The notes under the pieces: model-generated | Database searches by the model: none | What the model was told of the DNA's origin: nothing | What the model saw: only the letters and a program-made list of their open reading frames with translations | Source of the DNA: Maylandia zebra | Lineage: Eukaryota > Chordata > Actinopteri > Cichliformes > Cichlidae | NCBI RefSeq assembly: GCF_041146795.1 | Contig: NC_135183.1 | Span: forward strand, 17,674,840-17,738,839 | Direction: 5' to 3' | Length of the DNA stretch: 64,000 nucleotides | Translations under genes and position numbers: made by a program | Shown here: positions 10,851-26,900 of the stretch, in pieces | Position numbering within the stretch: position 1 is the first letter of the stretch | How the letters are laid out: the number at the start of each line of letters is the position of its first letter

Positions 10851-11603
10851 TATTATATTTTTTCTTTATTTTAATCATCTTTCTATTAATGTTTAATTGT
10901 TTCATTTCTAATTTTTACTAATAATTATTATTTTTGTATGTAATTGTATTCATTTCTTTAGTATGTATTAATCTATTTCATTTTTTGTTATCAGGTTCTT
11001 ATTTTTCGTTTCTTATTGTATTTGTGTTTCTCATAAAAATATGTTGTCAAATTTCACTAAAAACAGATAAAAAGTGAATGGAGTCTGGTGAAAAGATTCC
11101 AGCTGCTAAATCAGATCATCAGTGAACAGTGACGTAATATCTAATGAACTTTAACTAACATTAATTTAATCTGTGCACATATTAAAAAAGTATCACGTGA
11201 TTTTTACTGTGCACAAAGTGACTCTGATTCAAATCCAAACCTCACAGTAAACTTTAGCTCATTAAGTACGAAACCTCATTACAAATCTGCCAAATTTAAC
11301 TTTTGATGAGTCACTAATGACGTTTTGAAATTTCTTAGCAGCTTTAGCTCCGCTTTACCGCTAAAACGTCACATTTAGAGGATTTTCGTTCATTTTGCGC
11401 TGATTTCAGAGCGTCGTTGGTTCTCTGTGAGGTAGAAAAATATGTAAAGAGCTGCGTGAAAACAAACGTTTCGTTTTCGTTTCCGCAGTCTTATCGTTAG
11501 CTAACGTTTCACTGACGCTGCTGCTGCTTAGCGCGGGTTAGTGTTAACTAACCGGGTTAAGGAGCGTTTGTAGTCCTGAAAGCTGGAAGTCAAACAGAAG
11601 AAC

Positions 11604-11715
11604 ACTCACACCGTGAACTACCGGGAAGACATCCACGACTCTTCATGTGCTTCTCTGTAAACACACAAACCTGCAGCGCCCCAAAACACTCACACACCGC
11701 TTCCGGGATGGATTT
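11604..11715 (-). promoter_or_regulatory. FBXO7 promoter and non-coding exon 1
   Basis: A strong donor (GTGAGT, minus strand, 11609-11604) ends a presumed non-coding exon at 11610. It would splice to the acceptor directly before the FBXO7 start codon at 10519. An ETS-type site (CTTCCGG) at about 11700-11706 is typical of TATA-less housekeeping promoters. The transcription start itself is not visible. Confidence 0.55.
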
Positions 11716-12160
11716 TCATAATACAACACGTCGAGGGCACTCAAATCAAAAGTTTATAAACCAAAGTTTTTTTTAAAAAAAATCGTAATAATTCTGTTAG
11801 AATAAATGTATTATGCCGTAAAAAGGCCCAACTTTTCAAAATAACAACTTTTATTAAATTAGATGCATGTATTTATATTTTTTATTTATATGTACGCATG
11901 CATTATGTTGCTTTGTGTAGATTCTGCTTTTGTTTTGAAGGCTTGTCACTAAACTTCCTGAATCATTATCCAAAATAAACTTTCGTAAAACTACAAATAC
12001 GGCAACCGGGCTGCATAAAATCCTGAGTATTCTCCAGAACATTTCGATTGGTATGAATAAATCTGCAGGGGAGATAAAATTAATCATCTTTATATACTGT
12101 TTAAATAACGGCATTTTATGTTCCCCAAAAGGTTGATTCTGTTCATCTGGACGTAGCTTT
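11716..12160. other. AT-rich intergenic stretch, nothing recognised
   Basis: No splice-supported exon, no open frame with a family signature and no clear repeat. Confidence 0.4.
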
Positions 12161-12450
12161 GTCAGTGGGAGAAACGTTTCATCACTCATTCAAGTGACTT
12201 CTTCAGTCTCAGCTGACTGTGGGTTTCCCCAGCATTATAAACAGTACATTTGCACGATAACTGAAACTAGCCCACTGAATGAACGGTGGGCTGTGAGGTC
12301 AGTTCCTTGATCATTAATATGCAAATTCTCATTATCATTGATCCATAACCACTGATCGAAGCCCGTTGATCAAAGCCCGTTGATCAATGGTACTCATTGA
12401 CCACGAGTACCATTCACAGAGAGTTGGGAAATGTCTGCAATCACAGCATT
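12161..12450. repeat. Dispersed retroelement repeat with hammerhead-like wording
   Basis: GAGAAACGTTTCATCACTCA followed by AAGTGACTTCTTCAGTCTCA is a common fish repeat, here followed by TATGCAAATTCTCAT and a short internal duplication of AAGCCCGTTGATC (about 12360-12386). The minus strand reads GAATGAGTGATGAAACG, a relative of the motif at 10.8 kb. The element class is inferred. Confidence 0.45.
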
Positions 12451-13250
12451 GTAAGATAGTGAAAGATGTACCCTTACTGTATTTTCTGCTGAAAGTAGAA
12501 GAAAAACAAGATGATGGTTTAAGTTGAAAATTTCCGCTTCTTATTTCTGTCTATTATATCTTGAGATCATTTAATGAATTCACAGATCAGTGCTGCTCTC
12601 TCTTTCTTTGCTAATATAAGTCAGTGGATCTCACTCAGCAGTGTCTGTCTCTGTCATTTATCTCCATAGTAACCATCTCAGTATTTATTATATAATATTT
12701 ATTTAATGACGCTTTGAATCTCCAAAAATTCAGTGATTAAAAAGCCAAGAAGCTGGATGTAATTCAGCCAAAGACTCTATGTGGAGCACTTTTATTCCAC
12801 AACAGTATTGCCATGACAAGAAAAAGAAATCAGAAAAGAAAAAACAAATTAGTGACTGATGGAAAGAGCAGACTGAACACACAGTTCAGGAGGACAGGGC
12901 CGTGTCTTATTTGCAGCGTGGGCCACCAGAATACCCAGAAATCATAAATACATCATCGATGAACGACAGCAAAGGTTGTCGGAAATGACTGAAAGGGAAG
13001 GGTTTAGTTTATGATTCACAATACAGCAAGGACACGTGTGAGTGTGGGAGCACTGTCACGGGCAGGAACTCCTCACAGAGGGCAGGAAGTGTTTCCATCA
13101 CAGAAATTGAACCCGCAGAGCAGGAGGAGCAGAGAGATCCTGGAGCACGTCCACACACTGCTGTTCTACTGAGGATAATACCGCATAGAGAATAACCGTG
13201 GAACACTGAACAGTAGGTGGCAGTAATGCGCGTGCAGCCTGTTGAGCGTA
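12451..13250. other. Intergenic stretch upstream of RTCB, no gene seen
   Basis: Mixed composition with no exon supported. At 13210-13260 the text GTAGGTGGCAGTAATGCG leading into GAAGAAAAAG resembles the end of a known fish retroelement tail. Confidence 0.4.
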
Positions 13251-13252
13251 GA

Positions 13253-13297
13253 AGAAAAAGAAGCCGAAGAAGACTCTTTTCTTCGGCTTCTTTTTCT
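13253..13297. repeat. Perfect 19-bp inverted repeat with 7-nt loop in the RTCB promoter
   Basis: The left arm AGAAAAAGAAGCCGAAGAA (13253-13271) and its exact complement (13279-13297) enclose GACTCTT. The repeat lies 75 bases upstream of the RTCB start codon, so it is in the promoter or would form a hairpin in the 5' UTR if transcription starts before it. Confidence 0.9.
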
Positions 13298-13371
13298 AAT
13301 CTTACATTAGACAGCCAGTGAAACGCGGCGTTAAAGAGTGAGATTTGCCGTTTTTGGTCGTTTGTGGAGTC

Positions 13372-16687
<3,316 letters not shown>

Positions 16688-17091
16688 AGCTGAACCACAG
16701 AAATGACTCATGGGCGAAAGACGATAAACACGACTTTTCTGTTTGGAGAGAATTTACGTTAAAGAAGGATTTAAAAAGAAAAAAAAAAAAAAAAAAAGAC
16801 ATTCTGTTTTTGTTTGGTTGCCAAGAAAACCAGATCGCACTGCAGTGGAGGTCAGAGGTCACCTCTCAGGACTGAAGTGGCCGCTGTAGTTTCCAGTTTC
16901 TGCTTCATGAGCTCTCTGAGACACGTCCTCAGAAATGAGCGGCTGCACTTCTTGCAGATCAAAAAACGAGCCGCTGCGGCTGAAATTTTTCTCCGCTCAG
17001 CATGAAGTGAGTCCCAGAAGAAAAGCTGGATCTGAATCCTTTGAGATAAATGCAGAAATCTGCTTTCATTTCAGTGTGCTCACACTACTGC

Positions 17092-17097
17092 AATAAA
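17092..17097 (+). terminator. RTCB polyadenylation signal (AATAAA)
   Basis: AATAAA about 400 bases past the RTCB stop. A second AATAAA near 17197 could be used as well. Confidence 0.55.
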
Positions 17098-17574
17098 AAT
17101 CGAATTCATGCCTTAAATGTGCGTAATAACGAAGACTGTCTGAGAAAACGTAAACATGTTTAATTTCTGTTTAGTTTCCAAAAAAGATCGACTTCAATAA
17201 AGAACCAAGTGTGCAGTGAACGGGTTCAGTCTTTGTTTTCCACTGCCGCTGAGAATACAAACACCTGTGAAGTGTTTGGTCCACAGTGAGAAAAAAAGAT
17301 TTTATAAAATGAAAACAGATGTGCTGTGGATGAATGATGTTCTCCTGTTTTAGGACGTAAATGTCAGAGCTGTGAGTTTAGCTTCTTCTCAAGAAGCAAA
17401 ATTGAAAGAATTCGTGAATTTCTCATATTTTATTCCATTACATCTCAGGATCCACCTCTGGGAACGTTTCCGGACACGTTAACCAAATAAAAGCAGTCAC
17501 ATGATCTCTGTAGAGGAGGTAAAGTCAAAGTCACTGTCCTAATCCCACATGTAGGCTCAGAGATTTAATCTCAC

Positions 17575-18950
17575 ATTACGACTAGAGATGGCACGATACC
17601 ACTTTTTTATGTCCGATACCGATATCATAAATTTGGATATCTGCCGATACCGATATGAATCCGATAGTGTTTTTTAATCAACAAAACTGTTTTTTAAATA
17701 TCTTGCTGCATTTTGTATAAGTTCATACTCAAGTTTAAAACAACCACACTAAAGCTATTCTGTTATACCTGTATGCAAAAAAAAAATATTCCATAGTTCA
17801 GCAATACTGATCAATCTAATAAACTTAAACCTACACCATCCTCCCTATTCTGGTATTTTAAAGAGTACTTAGCATAAATGTTAAGCAACCTAACTAATAG
17901 GGTTCCAACTCCCAGCAACAACAAAAATAAAAAAAATAGGGAACCACCCCTCACGCTCCACCTCATGATGCTTAATCGATGTAATCAACCTTAATTTGAT
18001 GCAGTGTGAAAAAAAATGCACAGAAATCAATTATTTTTCAAGAAATATTAAATAGATTCAACATCTTTCTTCAACAGAATTGCAGACTGCACAGATGGTG
18101 CCTTCCCAAAGGAAAAAGTACTATAGCTTACTAGGGTATATATATTAGACTTAATAGTTACTATATACAGTAATTGACTTCTATACATTTTACATCAGAT
18201 TAAAACTTTGGGTGTAAGATTCAGATAAATATTAAATAATTAAAAGGTAGACATTTTAAATGAGAATAAGAAAGAAAAGTATGTCTTTGTGCCCCCTTTT
18301 CCCTGTTAATGCCCTATCGGCCCCCCTGGCTAAACTTTTCTAGATCCGCCCCTGCACAGTTACCAGCGTCAGCTAAAGATCCTCGAGTAGAAAGTAATAT
18401 TAAATACATTCTAACAACAGCTGATCAAGCTTAAATGTGCTGCTGTTGTTCAGCCGCTGGTTTCCTCTTTCTGGTGCAAAGTGGGCCAAAAGCAAACAAG
18501 AGACACAGACTCGCAACAGAAAAGCCGATCAGCTGATCGTTAAGCAGTTTCATGATTGAAGTAGCAGCCGGAGAGGCAATCGCTCATTAAGCTTAACGCA
18601 GGAATGCTTTACAAACATTCAGAGATGGACTTACACACTTGCTTTACTTCTCTCGGGGATAACTTTGTCGGAGATGAAATGCCGGGTTGCTAGCGAAGCT
18701 CCACATGCTATCCAGACCACCGACAGGTCCTGCATGCCACAGCCGCTCTATCACGTGATGCATACTGCTCCGACGTGCTAACGTTCTGAGGTGAGTTACG
18801 GCGTGTTGCAAGTTTTGTGAGGTGCTTTCGTGATATTTAATGGATCGGATTACATTTTTTATTTTTCTCCGATATCCGATCCAGTAATTTAGGTCAGTAT
18901 CGGACCGATACCGATACGTAATATCGGATCGGTCCATCTCTAATTACGAC
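17575..18950. mobile_element. hAT-type non-autonomous transposon (1360 bp) with 8-bp target duplication
   Basis: The element 17583-18942 begins TAGAGATGG and ends CCATCTCTA, with ATTACGAC duplicated exactly on both sides (17575-17582 and 18943-18950). Both ends carry clusters of CGATA and CGGAT words (CCGATACCGATATC and similar), which act as subterminal repeats. No transposase frame survives inside. An internal GATCCGCCCCTG near 18343-18354 looks like the end of another, older insertion. Confidence 0.92.
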
Positions 18951-21900
18951 AGCAAACAAAAAATTAAAGGAAATAATTTGCGTGGTTCAACAGGGTTAAA
19001 ATAAAAACGTTATTACAGAACCTGAGACTGACTTTACTGAATGATATTTGCAGTTTCCTTCAAACATTTACATAAATTGAAGTTTACAAACTTGTCTAAC
19101 ATATTTAAGTCTTTATGATCATCAAGGACTGAGCTGCTTAACTACAGAAATAAACTTTTTTTTATGTGAGCTGTTAATATTAGTAATAACAGAGCCTGGA
19201 TGTCACAATATTTCCTTTGTGCAGATGATGAAAAGAAATGCAAATCTTTTCAAATTAAAGACCCCAAATAATTCACAAGGATGTAGGACTGAATTTATTA
19301 ATTTACAAATACTTCACTTTGTCAATATTATTAATATACATCTTAGTTGTAAACTTTGCTTAGCTATTGTGGCACGAATATACCTCCATACATCATATAA
19401 AATGAAGCCAATTTCTGAATTTTTACTGCATCTTTATCCAGATATATAAATAAAAAAAGGATGAGGTGGCTGATTAGTGAACACTTTTTATGGACATTCA
19501 AACAGAAGGTTCAAAAATAAAAGTCAACACATTTCACCATCAATAAAATGTATTTATTTGGCAATTTTTCAGTTCTCTCTCTGCTCAGGACCACTTACAG
19601 GAAAATATAACCTGAAAATTCAAACATCCATTAAATCCTTTAAATTAAAAAAAAAAACCCAAAAAAACCCTGATTCTGCTTTTTTGTGGGTTGACGGATT
19701 TGCAGAGCTGACCCTTAGTGTCGGCGTGAATACTTCTACGGTATAAAAAAGTCACTTCAAGCTGATGGGGCATGAACAACATGTGGAGGTGCACATTTTT
19801 CTATAGAGACTACAAGGTGTAGATCCTGGTGTTAGTGTAACAGCTGAGTGTTTTTTAAAAGCGTTCGGCATTTGCAGAAAGGGAGATATTAAACAAGCAA
19901 TAATTCCAGTCTTTCATTTACAGTCATTAGAAACAGGTGCTCATCAGGTGTAGTTTTACTTTGGACAGAGCTAAGCTAGTCATTTACAGTCTTTATGCTA
20001 AGCTAAGCTAAACAGTAAACTCTCAGACTTGAAGTAAAATCCAGCTGAGCATCTCCCTGAAGGAAAGTTTTAATTTTGCTACAGACATTCTTTTAAAAGA
20101 AAGGTCACCTAAAAAAACAAAAACAAAAAAAACCCCCAACTTCCCCCCCAAAAAACCCTGACATTTAATAAATGTTTTTGTATTTCTATAGAAGACAACT
20201 TGAGTGCATTTTTGTATCAACGCTGGGACCTTTTTTAAATTTTCAGTGGCGGAATATGGCTTTTATATGTTGCTAAGAAATTTACAGTCTGAGAAAATCC
20301 AAATCCAAACTGCAATTAGTTTCGTTTAGCACAAAGACTGAAATCAAGGGAAACGAAATCAGAGAAACTGCTAATCAGCGTGTCATCAAAACAGCTACCA
20401 GTCAACATAGCTAACATTACAAAGGGTATAAGCAGCCACTGTAATGTTGGGGGTTTTTTTTGTTTGTTTTTTTACATCCTTTTAGCTTTGACCATCTTTG
20501 TGATATACTAACATCATCATGGTTATGTTTAATTTTCATTGTTATTAATTAGGAATAAAACATTTGAAGGCTTTTAAAAACAGGTACCCCCCCCCCCCAA
20601 AAAAAAAAAAACCCAAAACAAAACCCTGTACCCTATAGATCCTTTTAGCCTAGCTTAACATAACGCGGAAATTGAAATGGGAGGAACCGCAAGCCTAGCC
20701 TACACTGGCAAAAAAAACAAACAAACAAACAAAGACAAAAGACCCACACATTTAATAACTACTGTAAATAATTTCAATAACAATGGATTTTTTTTGGATA
20801 AAAATATAGAAATGACAGATCTTTGTTTTAGCAGCAATTAGCATTAGCTTGTTAGCTAAACCAGATAAAACTAAAATCTACCTTTAATTAGGTAACAGGC
20901 CTCTTTAGCTATTTATACTAAGCTGGGTTAAAGTTGCGGTAACAACACTGGTCAATTTATAAATGGGACATAATGTTCAAAATGCTAATAAAATAATTTC
21001 TAACCACAGATATTTGTAGCTAAGCAGGCTAACTGTTTTCGCGTACTTAGCTTGGCAGCTTTTATTAACCTAACATCATTGAGTGAGTTCTTTCATATCA
21101 CCAGAGAACTGAGGTGGATTATATCAGAGCCAGAAACCAATTGCCCTGCGTTAAACCATGTATTTAGACCACTAGCACTTTGCTAGGTCTATGGAAGCCC
21201 ACATCTGCCAAAAATAAACTATTTACGATTTTTTTTTTTAAAAAGCTGAAAATATTCACATTTTAGTTCAGGCTCACTATGAATGTGATATTCGTATTTG
21301 TCTAATAAAGAAAATGTTTTTCTTTTTATTTCAAATGCATTAATATCAGATATTGTTTGAAGAGATAGCATCTTTAAATTCACCACAGAGGAGAAAAACC
21401 AACTGTATTACAGTTAACTGAAAAGGTAAACAATGATTTAATGACATTTCATTAGATTTTTGTTGTCATCAAATCCGTTCTGCATCATTAATTGGCAAAC
21501 TGTACATCCAATTCAATCCGTGTTAATATGCAGCTGACAACTGTTACTCCTCAAATAAACATTCGCTTTTTGGGTAAATTACGGAGCCTTTTCTTTAAAG
21601 AAAAAAAAAAATTACTATCGTTGATTAGATTTTTTTCCCCGCTGGATTTCTTGAGAGTGTAAGATGTCCCCTTTTAACTGGAACCAACAATTTCAGGCAC
21701 TTTCTCAGCAGGTTGTCCAAAGGCAACGTTTCAGGAAAATTACAGCAAATTACGATGAACACACCGACTTATTCAAACATTGGAAATATTTCCAGGGCGT
21801 CACAAAATCTGGAGGTGTGAAGAGCATCTGTACAGATTGTTGCTGTTTCAGGACAGTTATAACTGTTTAGCAGCTCCTTCACAGTAAAAGTGTTGCATAA

Positions 21901-23200
21901 TGAATTGTCCTGAATTGTCACTGCAATATAAAATTAATCGAGCTGCTTCTGCAAACAGCAACGGTCTGTTTTTACAGGAGATTCGCATGATTTAGTTCCG
22001 ATTTCTACGGTCCTCATATGCCAAGAAAAAGGAATGAAAGTTGTCCAAATTAGAGATGAACAGATTCAAATTTTAAGTTTGGTAAATCAGCATTACTGAA
22101 TAAATCACAACAATTTCAATGCTAGATTACATTTATTATTGTTCAGATTTTTCTTCAAGTTTTAGATTTTGAGATTTGAGGCATCAAAAGTACAAATACT
22201 CAGAATAAGTAATTTCTTCCCCGAAAAAACATTTTTCAATTGCCAAACGTTAAACTATAAGAGACTAGAACAAAATATTTAATTAATAAATTGATGATAT
22301 GAATAATGTAAAATCTATGAAAGTCATAGAAACTCACAACTTAACTGAATACAGCAAACCTCAAAATATTGAGAAACTGCATCAAAAATGTTAATTACTC
22401 AATCAAAAAAATAAAAGTCACTCATGTTTGACTAAATACATCAAAGCAGTTAATAACCGGATAAACTTTTGGAATAATAAACATATTTATGTTTACTTTC
22501 ACATCACACCTGTTAAAATTTTAATTTCAAACAACCTAAAACTGTGACTTTAAGGTCGAGAAAAAAACCCAAACAAAAAGCCACAGCAAGCTTTTAAGTC
22601 ACAACAGAGTAACTTGCAACCTTTGCAAATTGTAATTTTTAAATTTATCAAACGAAATGTTTTTTTTTTTTAAAGATGTGTCAGTGCAATAATAAATATA
22701 ACCATGTACTGATTAATTCAATTTACATGATTTTTGTATTGAAGTAGTAAAACTAATGGTGTGGGTCAAATGTTTTGTATAAAAGTTTCATCGGTGAAAT
22801 TTATAGTTTTACTTTAAAGTCACGCTTTATAGTAAGTTTAAATATTCACTTTTTATGAAATTATGGAAACCAAATTTTTACGCATTGAGTCCCCATAAGG
22901 TAACCAAAAAGAAAATTCAAAAAACAAATACAAAGTTGTGTTAATACTCAGCAAGTTGCATTTATAAGAAAATACCTGGAATAAAATGTTCATTCTGAAA
23001 GTGAATTTAATTGAATACTCCATTGATTTATAAACAAAAAGTTTTAAGAACGCATATTTAATTTTTTTGTATAAACTTTTGATGCCACAAATCGGAAACT
23101 TTCACTTTTATATTACATTTTTTCCCTGGCATAAATGGGCCTCCGCACATGGTTTCCAGATGGGAATGAATATTTAAAAAACAAAAAGAGACTAAACCTA
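18951..23200. other. AT-rich intergenic stretch between convergent RTCB and XPOT, no gene seen
   Basis: About 4 kb of AT-rich sequence with homopolymers and many short open frames without codon structure or family signature. GCTAAGCTAAGC-type words near 19990-20010 and a C10A12 run at 20587 are simple-sequence features. Confidence 0.5.
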
Positions 23201-23539
23201 GGAATTTTATTTACATTTTTAACATCTTATTCTCTTATTTACACTTTGTTCCTCCATTGCATTTTCATTTCCATCTGAAATTAAAAAAAAAAAAAAAAAA
23301 AGTCAGCCACTTCCAGCAAACAAAAATGTGGTGTCTATTTCCGTCACGTCTTCGGTTTTAAAATCCACGCCGAGGATCTCTGTCTGATCAGGTAACAAGA
23401 TAATACTTGATCTGCAGATCGAGTCGGGCTGTAACGTTTCACTTCAAACCTAAAACCAACCGTGCAATCCTCAGCATGTATGTTTAAAAAAAACAAAACA
23501 AAAAGCCACATTTTAAATAAGAATAATGCGTCAGCCCTT

Positions 23540-23545
23540 TTTATT
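23540..23545 (-). terminator. Candidate XPOT polyadenylation signal
   Basis: AATAAA on the minus strand about 430 bases past the XPOT stop. Another lies near 23209-23214. Either could end the transcript. Confidence 0.35.
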
Positions 23546-23975
23546 CTTCCTTCTTATAAAACTCAGTCTAGCCTGTTCGGAAATGTGGTTTCTAATGTGA
23601 GTGTAAAGCTATCGATTCTTCTAACCTAGAAGGTCACTGAGGATAATTACCCAATCTTTTCCCGACAAGAGGCATCCTCTTCTGAAAAAGGAAAAAAAAA
23701 AAAAAAAAAAGCCCTTTCCTCATGGCGTCCACAAAGTTCTCCACGTTTCTGAGCAGACGTGGCGCTCCTGCACATCTGCTGATCTCAGAGGGAGGGGTTT
23801 CACCAGGCTTCGTTCCGCCTCCCCGACTTAGACAAGCTGGGCTTTGTTATGCATTTAATTCTAAGTGCAAGAGCAGCGCCTATGCTAAGGTCCTGTATTT
23901 TTCAATTGTTGAGTGGCAGTATGACCACTTCCTGTGAAGAGTCCTTCAGTCCCCGTGAACTTCCAGGTTTTTTCC

Positions 23976-26900
23976 CTACAGTTTTCCTCGCTGGAAGAAC
24001 GCCTGTTGACATAAAAAAAAGGTCATCAGTAGAAATGAAACAGGTGAACTCGGCCGTAAACCAAGAAAGAACAACAACTCGTACCTTAATGTAGTTTTTC
24101 AGGACTTTGACGTCAGGCTGCTGGAGAACCTGGCAGAGCTCCTGATGGATAAAAGAAAAGACAAACTGTTAGCAGGCTTTCTGACACACCCACCTGTCCA
24201 ACGTCAAACACTAGGTAACGTTCAACCACAGTTCGTCCAAAGTACGGAGAGTCAGCAGGGTCAAACTATATATTACGATACCAACAAGAAACTATCAAGG
24301 GCGGGAAAAAAAATGCAAGAACAAAATTATTAAACATATTTAAATAAAGAAACACTTTGAAATGAATAAAACTGAACATAAATAAAGGAACACGTCTCGA
24401 GGTATTTTTGGACGTCAGGGTTTAAGCTTTTCTGACCTGTGAAATTTCCGGGGCCACCTGGAGTGATGGCAGGTACTCCTGCTGCAAGAACTGGATGAAT
24501 TCGAGTCCCTGAAACAAAAACAGCACGTGTTCAAGTGGAAGCGCGGTGACACATAACAAAGCTTGGTCAACCACAAAAACACATTTTTACCCGTTTGAGA
24601 TGAATCATCTTCAGTGTCAGAGCGCACTCCGACAGAACCTGAAAAAAAGAAAACAGTTGAGGCTTGTCACCAAAATGCGATTTTTCTTTTATTAAAGGTG
24701 GAATTAAAGAAACTCACCAGGACCGTCTGTGCATCTGACAGGTCAAAGGTCGGTTTGAGGGGAGCCAGGAAACAGGCTGGGACGATGTGTTTGTAGATAA
24801 AGTCGGGGAAGCCCACCATGCCGTCTTTACCTCCTGCAGAAGAAGAAGAGCTCAGAGTGAAGCTCACACCCTGTATTGACCAGCAGGGAGCGACAGAAAA
24901 CGAGCTTCCTGCTCACAGGACACGACTTCCTGTCGAGGTCATGTTTCAGACTCACCCCACAGCTCCACCAGTTTGGTGAGGATGATGAAGCAGGTCTTCT
25001 GCGCGATGGGGTCGGGAAAGTCGACAGCGCCCTGAATGATGGTGAACACGATGCGCTCCATGTTTTCTGCCCCTGGAAACAAAACATTTAACTTTGGCCT
25101 GTTCTTTCATTTTAAGTATAATAAGAAAAAAATATTCTGGACCGTTTTCTCCTCTTGTTTCCTTTCCTCATTTGTTTCCTTCTTCCTACCATCTCTTTTT
25201 TTCCCCTTCATTCCTTCCCTTCTTCCTTTCCTAATCCATTTTCTCTCCTTCCTTTTCCCTTCATTCCTTCTATGCTTCCTTTCCCTGAATGAGCCCTCCC
25301 CTGTGAGGTTCAGACCCTACTTCTGTGTCTACGTGTTTCTTGGCATGCTGAGTGGCGCTCACCCTGATTGGCCATCACCTCGTTCATCCCACTTCCTGCG
25401 ATGGTCTGGATGAAGCTGAAGTAACTCCTCCTCAGCATCTGCTTCTCCAGTGCCGCTGTCTGGTCGTTCTCTTCTGCCGGGCGTGCCAGAACCTCGAAGA
25501 TGGCAAGGACGAGGGGCATGAAGATCTGCTGCAGGAAGGGAGACACCTGCCGCTGCCGTGGCAACAGGAGAAGTTTGTTAAGGATGGCGAGTCAGAGTGT
25601 GCAGGAAGGTTTGGTGCTGGTTCAGCGGCGGCTTACCTTAAACTTGGCAGTGATCTGGCTGATGAGCGGGATGAACTCCTGTAGATCTTTGGCCTCGCAG
25701 TCCTTCAGCATGTGCTCTGAGGCAGCGGGGACGAAGGGCAGCACCTCCTCCTCCATGCAGATGATCATGCGGTGCAGGAACGAGCGGACGGAGCTGCGCA
25801 GCACGCTCCGTTGCACGGGGCAGCTGAGTGCGGGCAGGAAGGCCTGCAGGCAGTCCCGGTACACCTCGGTGCAGCCACACTGCTTCACTGTCTGCTTGTT
25901 GCTGAAAGCTTTGCTGGTCCGGCTGAAATGCCACAGACGGTGGCGAGGTGAGTAGCACGCCGTGGCGATGGACAGAATAATAAATAAATAGATCGTTGAT
26001 GGATTCTGACCTGGCGAAGCCGACGGCGTGACTCAGGCAGTCGGCGAGGGCGGTCTGACGCTCCTCCTCAGTCTCCTGGGGGAGTTTGGTGAGTAGCAGG
26101 CGGAAGGCGTCCATCAGCGGTGTCAGCAGGCTCCTCATCAGTGCCTGCTTCCTCTCCACAGGGCTCTCGCTGTTGACGATGAGGATGCCGGCTGCCTCAA
26201 ACATAAAGAGCTGGTCGTCGCTGGTCAGGAGTGCCGGGAAACCGTTTTCCTAGACAGAGAAATGCATGAGTTAGTATAGGAGGAGGAAACAGCAAGAAGA
26301 GGCGGTGTTGTGATACTCACAGGTGGAGTGAGCTCCAGCAGGTCCTGAATCCTCGTCAGGATGTCCTCGACGAAGGCATTCATGTGTTTACTGCCAACAG
26401 AGAGCGGTAAACGAACACTGGGTTTTAAAGTCAACTGAGCGTATTTTCAATCATTCGTATGTTCTTTCTTAAATCAGACTCTTCGTTCATGGATTCATTA
26501 ACTACATTAGATTCACATCCGACTGTAATGAGTGTCATTCTATATTTCTGTCATGGAGCAGCCTGAGCAGACGCCTCGGGGCCTTAAGGCCTCACTGAGG
26601 GGGCCTCCTGGTCAGATCCACCTCACTCTGCCTTCCAGATTGAGGCTAAGTTCCTTAGCATCATTCTTTCTACTCATGACCACAGCGGAGGTTAGAAATC
26701 TTAATAAATAAACAGCTGAGAGCCACACCAGTGAAAGCTGGAGGTCAAAACCTGATAAAGCCGACAGATCGAAACCGTCATCATAAACCACTGAAACTGA
26801 CTCCAGCCTGAGTTATGAACAGGTTCAGCGTCAGAGGGCAACTTGCTCACACGTTTCATGTCTTTTTTGTCTTTGTGGTAATATAGAAAGAAAAAGAATC

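Noticed and set aside
25352-25955. Plus-strand frames over XPOT exons
   Set aside because: They are antisense to XPOT exons 16-17; the minus strand gives the complete 962-aa protein.
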